DNA of 64,000 bases, taken from the NCBI GenBank assembly GCA_019454045.1, contig SKCR01026799.1, positions 1 through 64,000 of the forward strand, given 5' to 3'. Shown in pieces: positions 13,357 to 24,995 of this stretch (position 1 is the stretch's first letter; each line of letters opens with the position of its first letter). This stretch comes from Zanthoxylum bungeanum. Lineage: Eukaryota > Streptophyta > Magnoliopsida > Sapindales > Rutaceae. Position numbers and translations under genes: made by a program. The notes beneath the pieces are model-generated. The model was not told the origin of the DNA and searched no databases. It worked only from the letters and a program-made list of their open reading frames with translations.

Positions 13357-13960
13357 GGTTACTTGCGTCTTTTCCTAATCACACTCATAAATCAGCAGAA
13401 ATAAAAATAAATGAAATGTTATCTTCAGTAGTCGTAATTAGTTCCCTAATACCTACCATATTAGAATCTAGAATGTGAAGATTCTGGAATAGCTATATTT
13501 AATATTTTAACTAAATCATTAAAGCATCATATAAGTATTGTTTGTTTATTTAATAATAAATTAACGATAATGATGTGGAAATATAATTTTACAGAATTAT
13601 TATTTTTCTGATGGAGAATTGTAAGAAATTTAAAAAAGAAAAAATGGACCACAGTGAATCATAGTCGAAAGCACATAATTGGAACGTGATCATCACTCGC
13701 TCTCTTATTGGTTCATGTTGGTCATTCATTCGAGAAACTACAAGAACAGATAGATGCAATGCTTCGCCTCAAAACGTAAAAAAAATAATAATAATAAAAG
13801 CTCTCCATCGATCTTCACAATCAAAATCCTCTCTTTTGCAATCATTCACAAATCTTTAAATTTCCAAAAATTAAAAATAAATCATCACATTTTTCAGGGC
13901 TATAGAGATTGTTTGATAAATCATATCGTCAAAAAATAATTAATCAAATAATTAAAGAAA
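13357..13960. promoter_or_regulatory. P450 3' flank and Derlin upstream region
   Basis: About 600 AT-rich bases hold the P450 3' flank and the Derlin promoter and leader. No TATA box stands out, and nothing else was found. Confidence 0.4.
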
Positions 13961-15908
13961 ATGGCTCAGGCTGTTGAAGAATGGTACAAGCAGATGCCTA
14001 TCATCACCCGCACGTATCTCACAGCCGCTTTCGTCACCACTGTTGGCTGCTCTCTCGATGTATGTCATCTGCTCTCTCATGTTTGTATTTAGATTAGCTA
14101 TTTTGGGGTTTCGTAATATGGATTCACTGTTTCATATATAGGGTTTTTTAATTTGGCGTTGCAATTTGTGTTGCTAATGCTTCTGGTCAATTGGGTTTGA
14201 TTGTTTTGAGATGATTTCATCTGGGTTTGTTTCAATTCTCCAAACTTTTGGTGTTTTCCTTGTGTTTTCTTTTTACAATGTGGATTTGTTAAAATTTCAT
14301 CCTTTGTTTAGTTATAAATCCTTGCATAATTAATAGAATTGAAGGACTATGTATTAATTGAATCTGGTTTGCTTTGATTGTGATTTCATTGCTTATGTTG
14401 TTTGTTTGGCAATTGTAATTTTGATGAGTGAGTGAGGTCTGAATTCTGGAGATTCAATTGCTATCATTTGTTATTCTCATTGATTTTCATTTTTTGTGGT
14501 AAACTATTGCAGATAATATCCCCTTTTAATCTGTGCTTGCACCCAACGTTAGTGGTTAAGCAATATCAGTTCTGGCGCCTTATCACCAATTTTCTTTTCT
14601 TCCGGAAAATGGGTAAGTTTCATAATTAGGACTTGAGAACTAATAATTACGTTAAGATGGTAAAAATAATCATTGATAGTTTCAAATTTTAAGAGTACAA
14701 GCATTTAGTTTGTTGGCCTTGTGACTCTAAGCTCTGTAAATGCTAGTTCAAAGATAAGTTGCTACATCATGTCAGTTTACTCCTGTTATAGGGGTCGATC
14801 GTGTTTAATCACTTTTTTGTTTATTATAAACTTACAAGGAGGACATAAATGCAGTGTGTACTGTTGAACAGGCTACAACAACATGCTTATTTGATTGTTT
14901 GTACATTGTTTAACTACTAATATGGATGTCTTTATGTTGCCAGATTTAGACTTTTTGTTCCATATGTTCTTTCTAGCCCGATACTGCAAGCTTCTTGAAG
15001 AGAATTCTTTCAGGGGAAGGACCGCAGATTTCTTTTACATGCTTTTATTTGGAGCTACTTTTTTAACTGGCACTGTTCTTGTTGGGGGGATGATACCTTA
15101 CTTGTCAGAATCATTTTCGAAAATCATTTTCCTTAGCAATTCATTGACGCTGATGATGGTTGGTTTTCATTTGGTCAAATTGAAAAAAGTTGTTTTATTA
15201 GTGATATCGTAGGGGATTATGGTTCTGGAAATCTAAGTACTCTCCTGCACTCTACAGGTTTATGTTTGGAGTAAACAAAACCCTTTCATCCACATGAGCT
15301 TTTTGGGCCTTTTTACATTTACAGCAGCTTACCTACCATGGGTGAGTAATCTTTTATTTATTCTTCTTGATGTTTTTTTAAGTATCTGTATTTTATCGTA
15401 TTCTTTCTTTAGTTAATCTTCGTTTAGTTAATAATAACCCAAATATAGAAGCTTTCCTACTTAGAAACAGTAATATAATGGTGCCTTCTCCATAGCTTAT
15501 ATCACAACCCTTTCTCCTTTCAACTGTTGTGTTGTAATGAACAGTCTCCTTGCTTTCTTTGCAGGTGCTCTTGGGATTCTCAGTCTTTGTTGGCGCTAGT
15601 GCTTGGGTGGATCTGCTGGTGCGTTGCTAATTTCACATTGGTGCCAAGACTTTAAAATGATATTTTTATTTAATATGAAAACACTTGGCATATTGTAACA
15701 ATATTTCAAACAAAATGTATTTCAGGGAATGATAGCGGGTCATGCCTACTATTTTCTCGAAGACGTTTATCCACGGATGACAGGTCGCCGGCCCTTGAAA
15801 ACCCCATCATTTATCAAAGCACTGTTTGCAGATGAGGCTGTAGTGGTGGCACGGCCTGCAAATGTAAGATTTGCTCCACCAGCTGCAGAGGAAGTTCACC
15901 AAGACTAA
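13961..15908 (+). CDS. DER2: Derlin-2-like ER membrane protein, 244 aa
   Basis: Six exons: 13961-14059, 14513-14612, 14944-15158, 15258-15341, 15565-15618, 15726-15908. The product is 244 residues, the length of plant Derlin-2. Derlins are rhomboid-like pseudoproteases of the ER that help move misfolded proteins to the cytosol for ERAD. Visible family marks are the N-terminus AVEEWYKQMPIITRTYLT, the WR motif (QFWRL, residues 54-55), several hydrophobic membrane segments (YMLLFGATFLTGTVLVGG, FLGLFTFTAAYLPWVLLGF) and the C-terminal membrane segment GMIAGHAYYFLEDVYP. The cytosolic tail is short and hydrophilic. The exon 3 donor (ATG/GTTGGT) is weaker than the others. The gene points toward TOM1. 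Confidence 0.95.
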
Positions 15909-17102
15909 CGCAACCCCTTGGGAAGATGGGACCGTCTGTGTTTTGGCTTGTATTGATCTGTACGGGAATTATGGGTCCTGCATGAAGTGGTGTTGGCCCA
16001 AGTCTTGAAAATATATACCCAGACAAGCTAATTATGGTCTTTTATGTCATGACTACATTTTAGCTTTGTATATGATATTATTAAGCTGCTGCTGCTGCTG
16101 CTGCTAGATCAGTCTGGCTTTGAAGATAGAGTTTTGAAATCTATACAGGGTAATGAATGCTTCTAGTTAAATATATGTTGTTTGTTGTGCGTTTGTTGAC
16201 TGAAGCAGTAGCAACTAAATATTTTCACAATCAATGTGTTCTTCCTGAAATTTGATGAAATTAATAAAGTTGTGAATTTTAGTTCAGTTAAATCGTAGTT
16301 GGGGCTTCTCATTCCGTCTCAAAAAAGATTAATTCGTAAATTCTCTTCAGATGATCAATGTGTTTCATTCTGAAATGGAGAAAGCTGGGAAAACCACAAA
16401 ACCATTCCTGTTCCTAACTTTTTGTCAAAATGAACCCAATACTTGTCGTCAAGTCGGTGAAGGGCTCACACATTATTTGACAGGAATGAATTTTGCCTGC
16501 AACTACGAGATTGTGCAAGGATCAGAGGAAAACCAAACAACAATACAAAAGTACATCTATTTGTGATTCTGCCAACTTTTCAAAGAGATAAAAAAAACTG
16601 CTACGATAATAATCCAACATTCCAACTTCTAGAGTTGATACTTAAATTAAATACCGAGGAAGGTAACGTATAACAAGGACCAAAAACAAAAGGACAAGTA
16701 TATAATTTCAATAAACTTTTCAGCACACGTCATAATGTCTAAATCTCTCTAAACATGAAAAAAGCGACTACCACATTGAGACGACATGAAAATTTCTCTC
16801 TTCCCAAATTTGAACAAATAGATTACACGAAATAACCACTTCTTCACATAGGCCATGAAGATATCCAAAAAAAAAAAAAAAAAATCCCCTCCTGCAAGCT
16901 GTAAACATCTGCGTTAATGCATGCAAAAAAAATTGCCGCCACCAGGAGCTTCACCAGAATAATACATCTGATTTGTCTTTCTGGCTCTTGTGCTCAAGCT
17001 CAACTCCAACAGCCTCCAACTCTCCAACCACTACAGATCTCTAGGTGTAACGTGTTTGGGTGAGGTTAGGGAGCAGATACACTAAAACAAGGAAGAGTGT
17101 GG
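15909..17102. other. Convergent 3' regions of Derlin and TOM1
   Basis: Tail-to-tail spacer of about 1.2 kb. It holds a (GCT)n run, an A-run near 16868-16883 and otherwise AT-rich DNA with no coding signal. Confidence 0.6.
16085..16105. repeat. (GCT)7 microsatellite in the likely Derlin 3' UTR
   Basis: Seven GCT units in a row, about 180 bases past the Derlin stop codon. Confidence 0.9.
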
Positions 17103-20100
17103 CTATCGGATGGGATGATATTGGGCAGAAATTCTCTTGGGAGGCAACTTGCGGAGGATGTAGAGGACTAGAGCGGAGGGTAGGATCTCAACCAGCTGTT
17201 CAGACAGTCCCATATTTAGATAAATACGAAAGAGCAAAACAACAAAAACAGGCAGAATAAGCAGCATAATAATACCATGTAGTAGATCAAATTCAAAACA
17301 GGATGATCCAGTACATCCAGCGACGCATCTGTATCAAAAGCAGATAAAACAACCTGCATTTTGGGGATAGAGTTAACAGCACATCTGACAAATCCAATTT
17401 ATGGTCAATAAACCCAGAACACACTAAAGCATAAGAAGAACCCCAATTTTGGTCATTGTGGAGCATCAATGATCATTAACCTTTCAGGGGCAGTCAGTGC
17501 GATTTTTTGCACTTGGATAAATCACTTGGTGGCTCTCTTAAACATAAATCACAATGTCCTACAAAAACATGTCATGCATGAAACTAATTTGCATTTTTAC
17601 CTTTATTTTGCAACTTCACTAACACTATTGAAATTCCAAATTGAATCTTATCCTGTTTAGGCTATCATCGTGTCGAAGTCTTCGGACTACCTTTTCTTCC
17701 CCCACACCCCAGCCATAAAACTGGAACAAGACTAAAGCAAGATTCACCTTTTTTATTTTCTAATGTAAATTGTAAAGATAAACAAAGAAATTATAATTCC
17801 TCTCCCTTGTACTACGAAACCAAAGAATCAAATTATCACCAGTTATCTTATATTCCATTTTATACTTCCTCAAAGAGCAAGATAAACACGATGGAGCACA
17901 GGTCTTTTCCTGAGATTGGTCAAATTGATATGCACAAACAGAATTTTTCAATCTAACATTAAATGGCATGAATGGAACAGGCAGGAAGAGGATTAGCTTC
18001 ACTTAAAATTCTGAAAACTCTTGTAAGCTTAATCACAAGGAGGCAATACAGTTTGAAACATACCACAAAGCATCGGATAAGGAAGCAAGTGAAGCAAATG
18101 GCTGTCACAGATCCAACCTGCCAAAAGAGCACCTATTACATCAATAACAGTACTTTTGGTAATCAATATCTAGCTTGTTTTCTTCTAAAAAATACTGGAG
18201 ACAATGAAGGAAAGTTAATCCAGCCAATACCAAACATGTACAATAATAGAATATCATTTTTTATCCCCTAAAATTTCCATAATTGCAACTAGCAGGGAAA
18301 AAATATCCATTCCATCTATGTCACCCGCACTGCCACGTTCATAGTAGTGATACACACAAGTGCAGACATGCACACTCAAAAGTGCATTCACGGTATTGAG
18401 GACTACCATTATATATATTTCAGTGCAGCCTCCACTGGCACAAAAAACACCAGATGATAACATGATTTACTTTTACAAGGATTTGGCAGATCCCAAAGTA
18501 GCATGATGGTGACCAAATCCCCTCCCCGCATATGTGAGCGGGATTCCAATCGCAATTCTCTTGTACCACCACAGGGGATTATACCACTGAACCAACTATC
18601 CCTTAAAAGGTCTATACCAAATCAAATTTCACTTAAGAAATTTAAATCTCATCAGAACTATTAGCGACTATAATTTGCCAAATTTGTGTCCCCCAGGAAT
18701 AATTTCAAATCAAAAACCCAACAAATAAATACAAATGGACACAAGCTTCATTCAAAGATACAAAAGTACCTAAGAAGATTCAGTCACATGGGTCCAATAC
18801 TCCAATAGATTAACAATGAAGGGAAAACCCAAACCTCGTGAAGCTTCTTTCTTCTCCCTTTTGATTCAATAGGAAAGCGCCTCAGCATGAAAAATAACCT
18901 ACCAGCATCACAAGTGAGAATCCACAAGACGAAGATGTACAACAACACAAACAATAAGAAAATACAAATACAAGTTAGTAAAAGAAATTGAAACCACCCT
19001 AATGCTTAACAACTACGTATCATTCGACATGAGGAAAAAACTCACCTTCCTCCATATAGCAAGAAGCCTAGTGCTGCAACAAATGACACCACTGAAGAAA
19101 AGAGGACCATAAAAGTATAAGCAAAGATTATCTAAGAAAAGGAATGACAAAATGAAGTGCCAATCTCCAATAACATACTATATGAAACAACAGGTAGATG
19201 GTTGGATACAATAACTTACCCGCTATAAATATCTTTCCAACGAATTCCACCGCACTGTTGTCATCTATCCAGAGGTAAACCCAGATGCAGATCTGGTATA
19301 AACACTTTATTTTGGTCAAATTTTGCTTGAGCTTACTAGAAAACAATGTTATGGATGTGGATCATAAGGGGCTGGTAGCATATGCTATGAAATCTGGATG
19401 ACAATCTGTACTTCTAAATTGCTTGTCCATCTATAACATACTGTGCATCTTAAATGTTTTTAGCACAACTTGCAATTTGATCTCCTTATCCAAGATTAAT
19501 CTCTTAGACAGCGAAAACAAGCATATTTGTAATAAAGGTTCTAGGAATTACTCCCTTGGTGTGTGTGCTCGTCCCTAATCAGCACAATAACCGGACTCTT
19601 CAACCTTTAGTCCTTTACTGACAATTAAGAGACTCAGGATAGGACATTCTACCCTAGATAGTTAGCTCCAAGGGAATTTGAATCTTTGATCTCTTGATTG
19701 GAAAATTTTAATTCTATAACTTTTGACTTTGATTATGAGCCTACATTGACCGTGCTGCAGGTGGAAGTAATTAAAACCTAACGTTCAATCTAATATTGTG
19801 TATAAGGAGTACATAGGGAGTTTAGCATTGGGAGTTTAGAAATTTCAAAGTAGTGCGAATAAATGTGCACCTAGGTTGCTTACTCATAGAGTTTTGCAAG
19901 AATTTTTGTTGAATAGTATGAATTTAAGAGTTCAGGTTATTTTTCTTCCAATACTTTTACCATTTTGAAGTAACCAATAATACAGAGACCATGTAAGTTG
20001 TACTTATAACTACAACAATAAAGCCGACAGTGAATAAATAAAGCAATTGCTCTAGAATCCAAAGAATGAACCAGCTATAAAATATACTTCATGTCAAAAC

Positions 20101-21569
20101 CACTGATGTACAAAAAAAAGGAGAAAGTGAGACGGTACACACCTGTATGAAGTAAATTATTCCATTGATTGAGATATAAAAGATCCTGAGTTTATCAGTT
20201 GGTAGGCTTCTTGCCTGCCAATCAATTAAAACATTAGTATTTCTTGATAGTATCAAAGAAATTACTCCATTGATAGCATCTATTTGCAGATGACCTGATG
20301 GCCCCATAATTACATTATTTACTTGCCTGGTGATATATCTCTGCCCAAAAGAGGACCAGTAGTGTATAAGTCGAGAAAAACAACAGTCCTGGAAGATCCA
20401 ATATTACAAGCGCAAGCACCTGGTTCAATATGTAGCAGCACTATGTCAGTAAAAAGGCTGTAGGCATTCCATAAGTCATATCGTGCATGGAGTAAAGTGT
20501 TATCTACTTCACTTCAAGCGTAGATCCAGTAACTATGATCCAGAAAATTTATTTAACAATAGTCTAAAATTTTAGGCAGCACAAGTACTGAGAGAGGGGG
20601 AAAAAGTGCTCAATGTTCCTACTCTTTCATAATTGAAGAACATCATATGGATGAAGCTATGGAAAGAATAAACAGTGAGGAAGATATCAAGAATATTTTA
20701 ATTTGTTTTTGCTCATTTACCAAAACAACATTTTAAGGATTGGAAAACCAATGCATAACTAGCTGATCAAGATTAGAATTGGCAGTTATTAGAACCACAG
20801 CAAACTGACCTTGGGCTGCAAAAGAAACACCTGCATGTGTAACCCAAACACAATTGCACGCACTGTAACATAGAAAAGACAATACTCGTAGTCAAATTAC
20901 CGTCCAATAAAAAAGAAAAGAAACGACTGACAACAATCAATATGTCAAAAAGACTTTAGGCATCACCTCCATTTACAATGAAGTTCATAAGATGAAAGAC
21001 CTTCTGTGTTGTCCAACCATATTCAGGCACTCTCAACTCAATCCTTATTAGTTGTATCTGCACAGCATAAACATCAATCAGAAAGCCTCAAGATTCATGT
21101 TAACTAGTCTCGCAACAAAATCGTTAGCGCGCAAATGTCCCACAAACGCTCTATCTTCTCATAAACTACAGTACACAAGTAACACAACGTAACTTCAAAA
21201 TCATAATTGAACTTGAATTTGCATATTAGTAGTATTTCCTAATTTTCAAGATACTCCTGAACTACAATAATAAAATAAACAAATTCCATAAATTCTCAAA
21301 TGTTTAAGATTAATTCTATAATTATTTACGATAAATTCACTATAAACTCCTTTCTGAAATCAATCTCGAGCAACAAAATATGAACATAAATAAAGAAAGA
21401 AAATAATTACCAGAGCAACAGCGGAGACAAGCGCGTAAGCAGCACAGAGAGAGTAGAAGATCCCGTCCTGCCACTGAGTCGACTCGTTGATCTCGTCCCA
21501 CCAGCTCGGGAGCATAGTCCCTAACTCGAAAGGCGATGAGTTCAGTGGCATTTTCGTAATTCTCCTCAT
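17103..21569 (-). CDS. TOM1: TOM1-like seven-pass membrane protein (tobamovirus multiplication protein 1 family), 291 aa
   Basis: Eleven exons join in frame: 21569-21411, 21057-20967, 20862-20810, 20419-20327, 20214-20143, 19292-19220, 19091-19046, 18898-18835, 18117-18064, 17353-17276, 17195-17103. The sum is 876 bases, 291 residues plus stop, the length of Arabidopsis TOM1. TOM1 proteins are multi-pass tonoplast membrane proteins of plants, known as host factors used by tobamoviruses; the normal role is less clear. Recognised segments include [71 protein letters not shown] and the C-terminal [14 protein letters not shown]. The first Met at 21569 gives 291 aa; a second Met at 21551 would give 285. 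The intron after exon 4 has a GC donor (CAG/GCAAGT). Intron 8 carries a SINE-like insertion. Confidence 0.95.
18481..18605 (-). mobile_element. tRNA-derived SINE-like element in a TOM1 intron
   Basis: On the minus strand TGGTTCAGTGG is a perfect Pol III box A. The box B-like GATTGGAATCC follows after 32 bases, a tRNA-like spacing. It continues through CCCGCTCACATATGCGGGG, and the element ends near GGGATCTGCCAAAT. It lies in the intron between exons 18898-18835 and 18117-18064. The flanks CCTTTTAAG and CCTTGTAAAAG may be a worn target duplication. Confidence 0.65.
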
Positions 21570-21911
21570 CGTCTACGAACTTTCCCGAGTTTTCTCAAGA
21601 AAGTCAAACTCCCGTACTCCTCCCAAAGAGAGAAATCAAAACAAACGAAAGGCAAATATAAAAAGAAGTGTGCGTCTAGTATGTGGGTATTAATTAACTC
21701 TACCTGACGGTCACGATTGCTCTCACCTTCACCTAAGGTTCTACGAGATCAACGGCAGAGGATAATTGTCCTTTGTTGTTATGGGTAATGTCGTTGGATT
21801 TTACACTATCATGTTTCTGTTTAGTTGTTGATTTTTTTGTGTTTGACACGTGTATAAAAAATACACGCCCTGTTGTTAGTTTAGTTTGCAGTTGCTTTCT
21901 TTGATTCACTT

Positions 21912-22044
21912 GATACATTCACTCACACTCTTACTTAAAATTTTACAAACTCTCTCACTGTGGCTACAGTAATCTACAGTAAATCACTGTAGCTACAGTG
22001 AGAGTATTAGTAAAACTTTAAGTAAGAATGTGTGTGAGTGTATC
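21912..22044. mobile_element. 133-bp foldback hairpin (MITE-like) upstream of TOM1
   Basis: The arm 21912-21970 is nearly the reverse complement of 21986-22044, around a 15-base centre. Both arms run from GATAC through CACTCACAC, CTTACTTAAA and CTCTCACTGT to GCTACAGT. Only scattered mismatches separate the arms. It lies about 340 bases upstream of the TOM1 start. A short foldback MITE is the simplest reading; a microRNA-like precursor is the alternative. Confidence 0.8.
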
Positions 22045-22116
22045 ATCACTCTTCACTTCAGTGAATGCTATTCAGAATAGAAGTGTTCTGTATTTTCTCT
22101 CGTGTCGTTTTTCCAG

Positions 22117-23063
22117 CTTGTCGGATAGTATTTCGAGATAGATGCGGCTAAGGTTTCTGAACAGTTCAGTAAGAGCAGAGAAGGAAAGTTCTACTCATCC
22201 GGGGGATCATGGGTCAGAGGGTGTATGTCGTTTCTTCGATCCGACATACAGCTCGGGTACGATTTCTTGAGTATGACCGACCAGAGAATGTAACATGGTG
22301 CGGACTTCAAGGACCGACAACATCGGAACCGAAGCCGGCCACTTTAGATCAAAAGTTCGGTTTGGTCCTGCCCTACCTTCTGGAACAAATAAATGAGTTC
22401 AGGTATTTTAGGTCAAGACGATATCCTTTTGGAAAGCTCGGCATATCCCTTGGCCGACCTCTTGAAGACCGACAGAAGATCATAATGGTTGTTTTTTTTC
22501 TTCGGCACGTGTCATTTTTCAAAAGCACTTTACAAGCTGGCACCATTGTTGTTGCGTGTAACAGTGGAGAAAACATAGTGATGTGACAGGCCGTCAGCCG
22601 GCAGGTTTGCTTTCGGCGAAGACAGTCTTGGAGCAGAGAGCCCGTCAATCAGTCGGAGACCACGCGGGAAACGTCATAAAATTGGGGGAACAGTATTGTA
22701 ATTCCTGAGTATATAAAGGAAAGTTAGATCCATTTATAGGGGAGAGGGAACTTGTAATAAAAGGAGATTGAACACTACTTGTAAAAGTCGATAAACTGCT
22801 CGATCTCACTTGGACCTCTTTCAGAACAGGTCGGCCGAGTTAGTTCTGGTAATAAAACAACCCCCCGCCATTTTGTGACCGTGGACGTAGGCTGGATTTG
22901 CTCTGCCAAACCACGTTACAATTTTCTTGTCAACTTGTGTGTTTTTCTCGTCTTTTACTACATTTGTCTTTGGTCTCCCCATAGCCAAACAAATTCAAGG
23001 TTGAAGGAGGATTGTCTCGGGTGAGTTATCTCGAAACTGTCCATGTGACGAAAATCACCCGTC
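22117..23063 (+). mobile_element. Solo LTR-like block, probably Ty3/Gypsy Tat type
   Basis: This block is richer in G+C than its neighbours and full of GACCGAC and GGCCGACC motifs, typical of Tat-type LTR promoters. It holds a TATAAA-like box (GAGTATATAAAGG near 22709) and the segment CCGTGGACGTAGGC with a later CCACGTTACA, familiar from plant Gypsy LTRs. It ends near CACCCGTCAACA. No gag, pol or primer site follows. The left edge is uncertain and no target duplication was found. Confidence 0.5.
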
Positions 23064-23089
23064 AACAAGTTAGTTTGTAAATATTGTAA

Positions 23090-23190
23090 TTATAATGTAA
23101 GTCATTTTATAAATGTAATTTTAAAAGACTCTTCAAATATTATTGAGGTTTATAATGTAATTTTAAAAGACTCTTCAAATATTATTGAGT
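23090..23190. repeat. Short tandem duplication, about 40 bp
   Basis: The segment AATGTAATTTTAAAAGACTC with CTTCAAATATTATTGAG occurs twice in a row. Confidence 0.85.
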
Positions 23191-24090
23191 TGTTAAATAG
23201 AATAATTACATCATGATAATTTATTCCAAACTAGACACTAATTAAAAAAAAAAAAATTGAATTTTATTTCTCACACTTCGTGGTTTATATTAGTTCAAAT
23301 ATTATTAGATAATGTTTTATCACTTTTCACTTTATTATAGTGGTGCTAGTTGAGATTACTAATAAATATTTATATATTAAAATAATATACTAAATTTACA
23401 TTATCTCTATTATATTAATATTAGATAATTTTTATATCGCTTAAAACCATATGATTAAAGTTGGCTTATTAATTTGATTAAAATAATATAATCTTATTTT
23501 TTTGGAAGACATCTTGTTTTTTTCACTCTTTATATAATATTTGAAAAGTGAATTTAGATGATTCTGTTGGAATTGTTCTAAACTCACCAAACTGTATATC
23601 AAACACTACAAAAATTATGGATAATAACGTGCTGTTACAGTGTTATCAGGTAATTAGGCAGCAAACTTATATACCGATAATACCTTAATATGAGAATTTA
23701 AAAATAAGCATATACTTTTAGTTGACATATTAAATTGATTCCTTACAGCAAGAAAATCGATTAGCAAGAAAATGGTCACTAATACTGATATATAGATTTT
23801 GCTAAATTTCAATCAAACTTTGATATCCCCGGAGATGGAATTCGATAGGGACATATTGTGCTTTATTAATTTCGGCCTCATTCTAATTATTGATTCAAAA
23901 ATCATTCTTAATCATATACCCTCTATGCATGAAAAAATCCATACCCAAATTTGATTTTATAGACTTGAATCTGCATCCGAATCTATAAATTTTTTATCTA
24001 TATCCAGATGTGCGGGTATACTTGATCCAAATATTATTTTATCATCAAATATATCACTTAAATAGCTTGTGTGTATATACACAGTTAATA
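23190..24090. other. AT-rich intergenic DNA
   Basis: No coding stretch, clear repeat end or RNA gene seen. Confidence 0.5.
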
Positions 24091-24372
24091 GCTCAATAGG
24101 AAAAAATGAATATGAGATCTGAATTTCAGTATCCAAAAATCCAAAAAAACGTGAGATTCAAATCGGACTTGAAAAATATTTCCCCGTGTTTAGATTGGCG
24201 ATAAAATGAGCATATAATGTAAAATACTACTTCGGAAGCTCGATAGGAAAAATGATTATGAGATTTGAATTACAGGACCCCGAAAATCCAAAAAAGCGTG
24301 ATTACTATATTCAAATCAGGCTTGGAAAATATTTATCGTTTTTAGATTGGTGACAAAATGAGCATCAGATGT
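24090..24372. repeat. Diverged tandem duplication, about 135 bp
   Basis: Two adjacent copies share, in order, ATAGGAAAAA, ATCCAAAAAA, GTGATT or GTGAGATTCAAATC, CTTGGAAAATATTT or CTTGAAAAATATTT, TTTAGATTGG and AAAATGAGCAT. The second copy ends beside the (TTA)n run. Confidence 0.75.
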
Positions 24373-24387
24373 ATTTACCCACAAATG

Positions 24388-24390
<3 letters not shown>

Positions 24391-24468
<78 letters not shown>
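24391..24468. repeat. (TTA)n microsatellite
   Basis: An uninterrupted run of TTA units of nearly 80 bases. Confidence 0.95.
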
Positions 24469-24469
<1 letters not shown>

Positions 24470-24571
24470 CTAATAAATTTTGGAGGGCCCATCAAGATTT
24501 TATATATTACATCTTATATATATATTATACTGGAGGTCCCACCAAGATTTATATATATATATATATATATA

Positions 24572-24995
24572 TCTATATAATAAAGGAGAATGGTGTTGGA
24601 GGAAAGAGAGTGTATCCAACGGCTCTCTTTATGTGGCTTAATTGATGGCCCAGATCGTTTCATTGGTAATTGGAGGAAAAAGAGTGAATTGATTGATGGA
24701 AATGGTCAAAAAATTTCAAATTAAAAAATAGAAAGTCAAAAATGTTCAAATTAAAAAATAGAAAGTTAAAATAAAATCATTTAATTTTGTAATATCGTGC
24801 CGTAGGCACGGGCCAAATACTATAACACCGTGCCGTAGGCACGGGCAAAAAAATAAAATAATTTAATTCTGTAACACCGTGCCATAGGCACATGCATCAT
24901 TTAATTAAAAAATAAAATCATTTAATTTTGTAACACCGTGCCGTAGGCACGGGCAAATACTGTAATACCGTGCCGTAGGCACGGGCAAAAACTAG
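24572..24995 (+). mobile_element. Non-autonomous Helitron, 424 bp, with repeated 3' hairpins
   Basis: It starts with TCTATATAATAAAGGAGA directly after an A and ends with CTAG directly before a T, the AT insertion rule of Helitrons. Seven bases before CTAG is the hairpin CCGTGCC-GTA-GGCACGG (24968-24984), the expected 3' terminal structure. The same hairpin occurs four more times upstream, at 24796-24810, 24828-24844, 24876-24892 (mutated) and 24936-24952. There is no coding capacity. Confidence 0.85.

Noticed and set aside
16351..16566. 71-codon ORF in the Derlin-TOM1 spacer
   Set aside because: No domain or codon pattern supports it; probably chance or 3' UTR.
17103..21569. Viral gene, because of the family name tobamovirus multiplication protein
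   Set aside because: The 11-exon structure and family identity show a plant gene; the name reflects use as a host factor.
22209..22586. 125-codon ORF
   Set aside because: It lies inside the LTR-like block, has no family resemblance and overlaps an equal-sized ORF on the other strand.
24358..24645. 95-codon ORF with a long Leu run
   Set aside because: It is translation of the (TTA)n microsatellite and part of the Helitron, not a gene.
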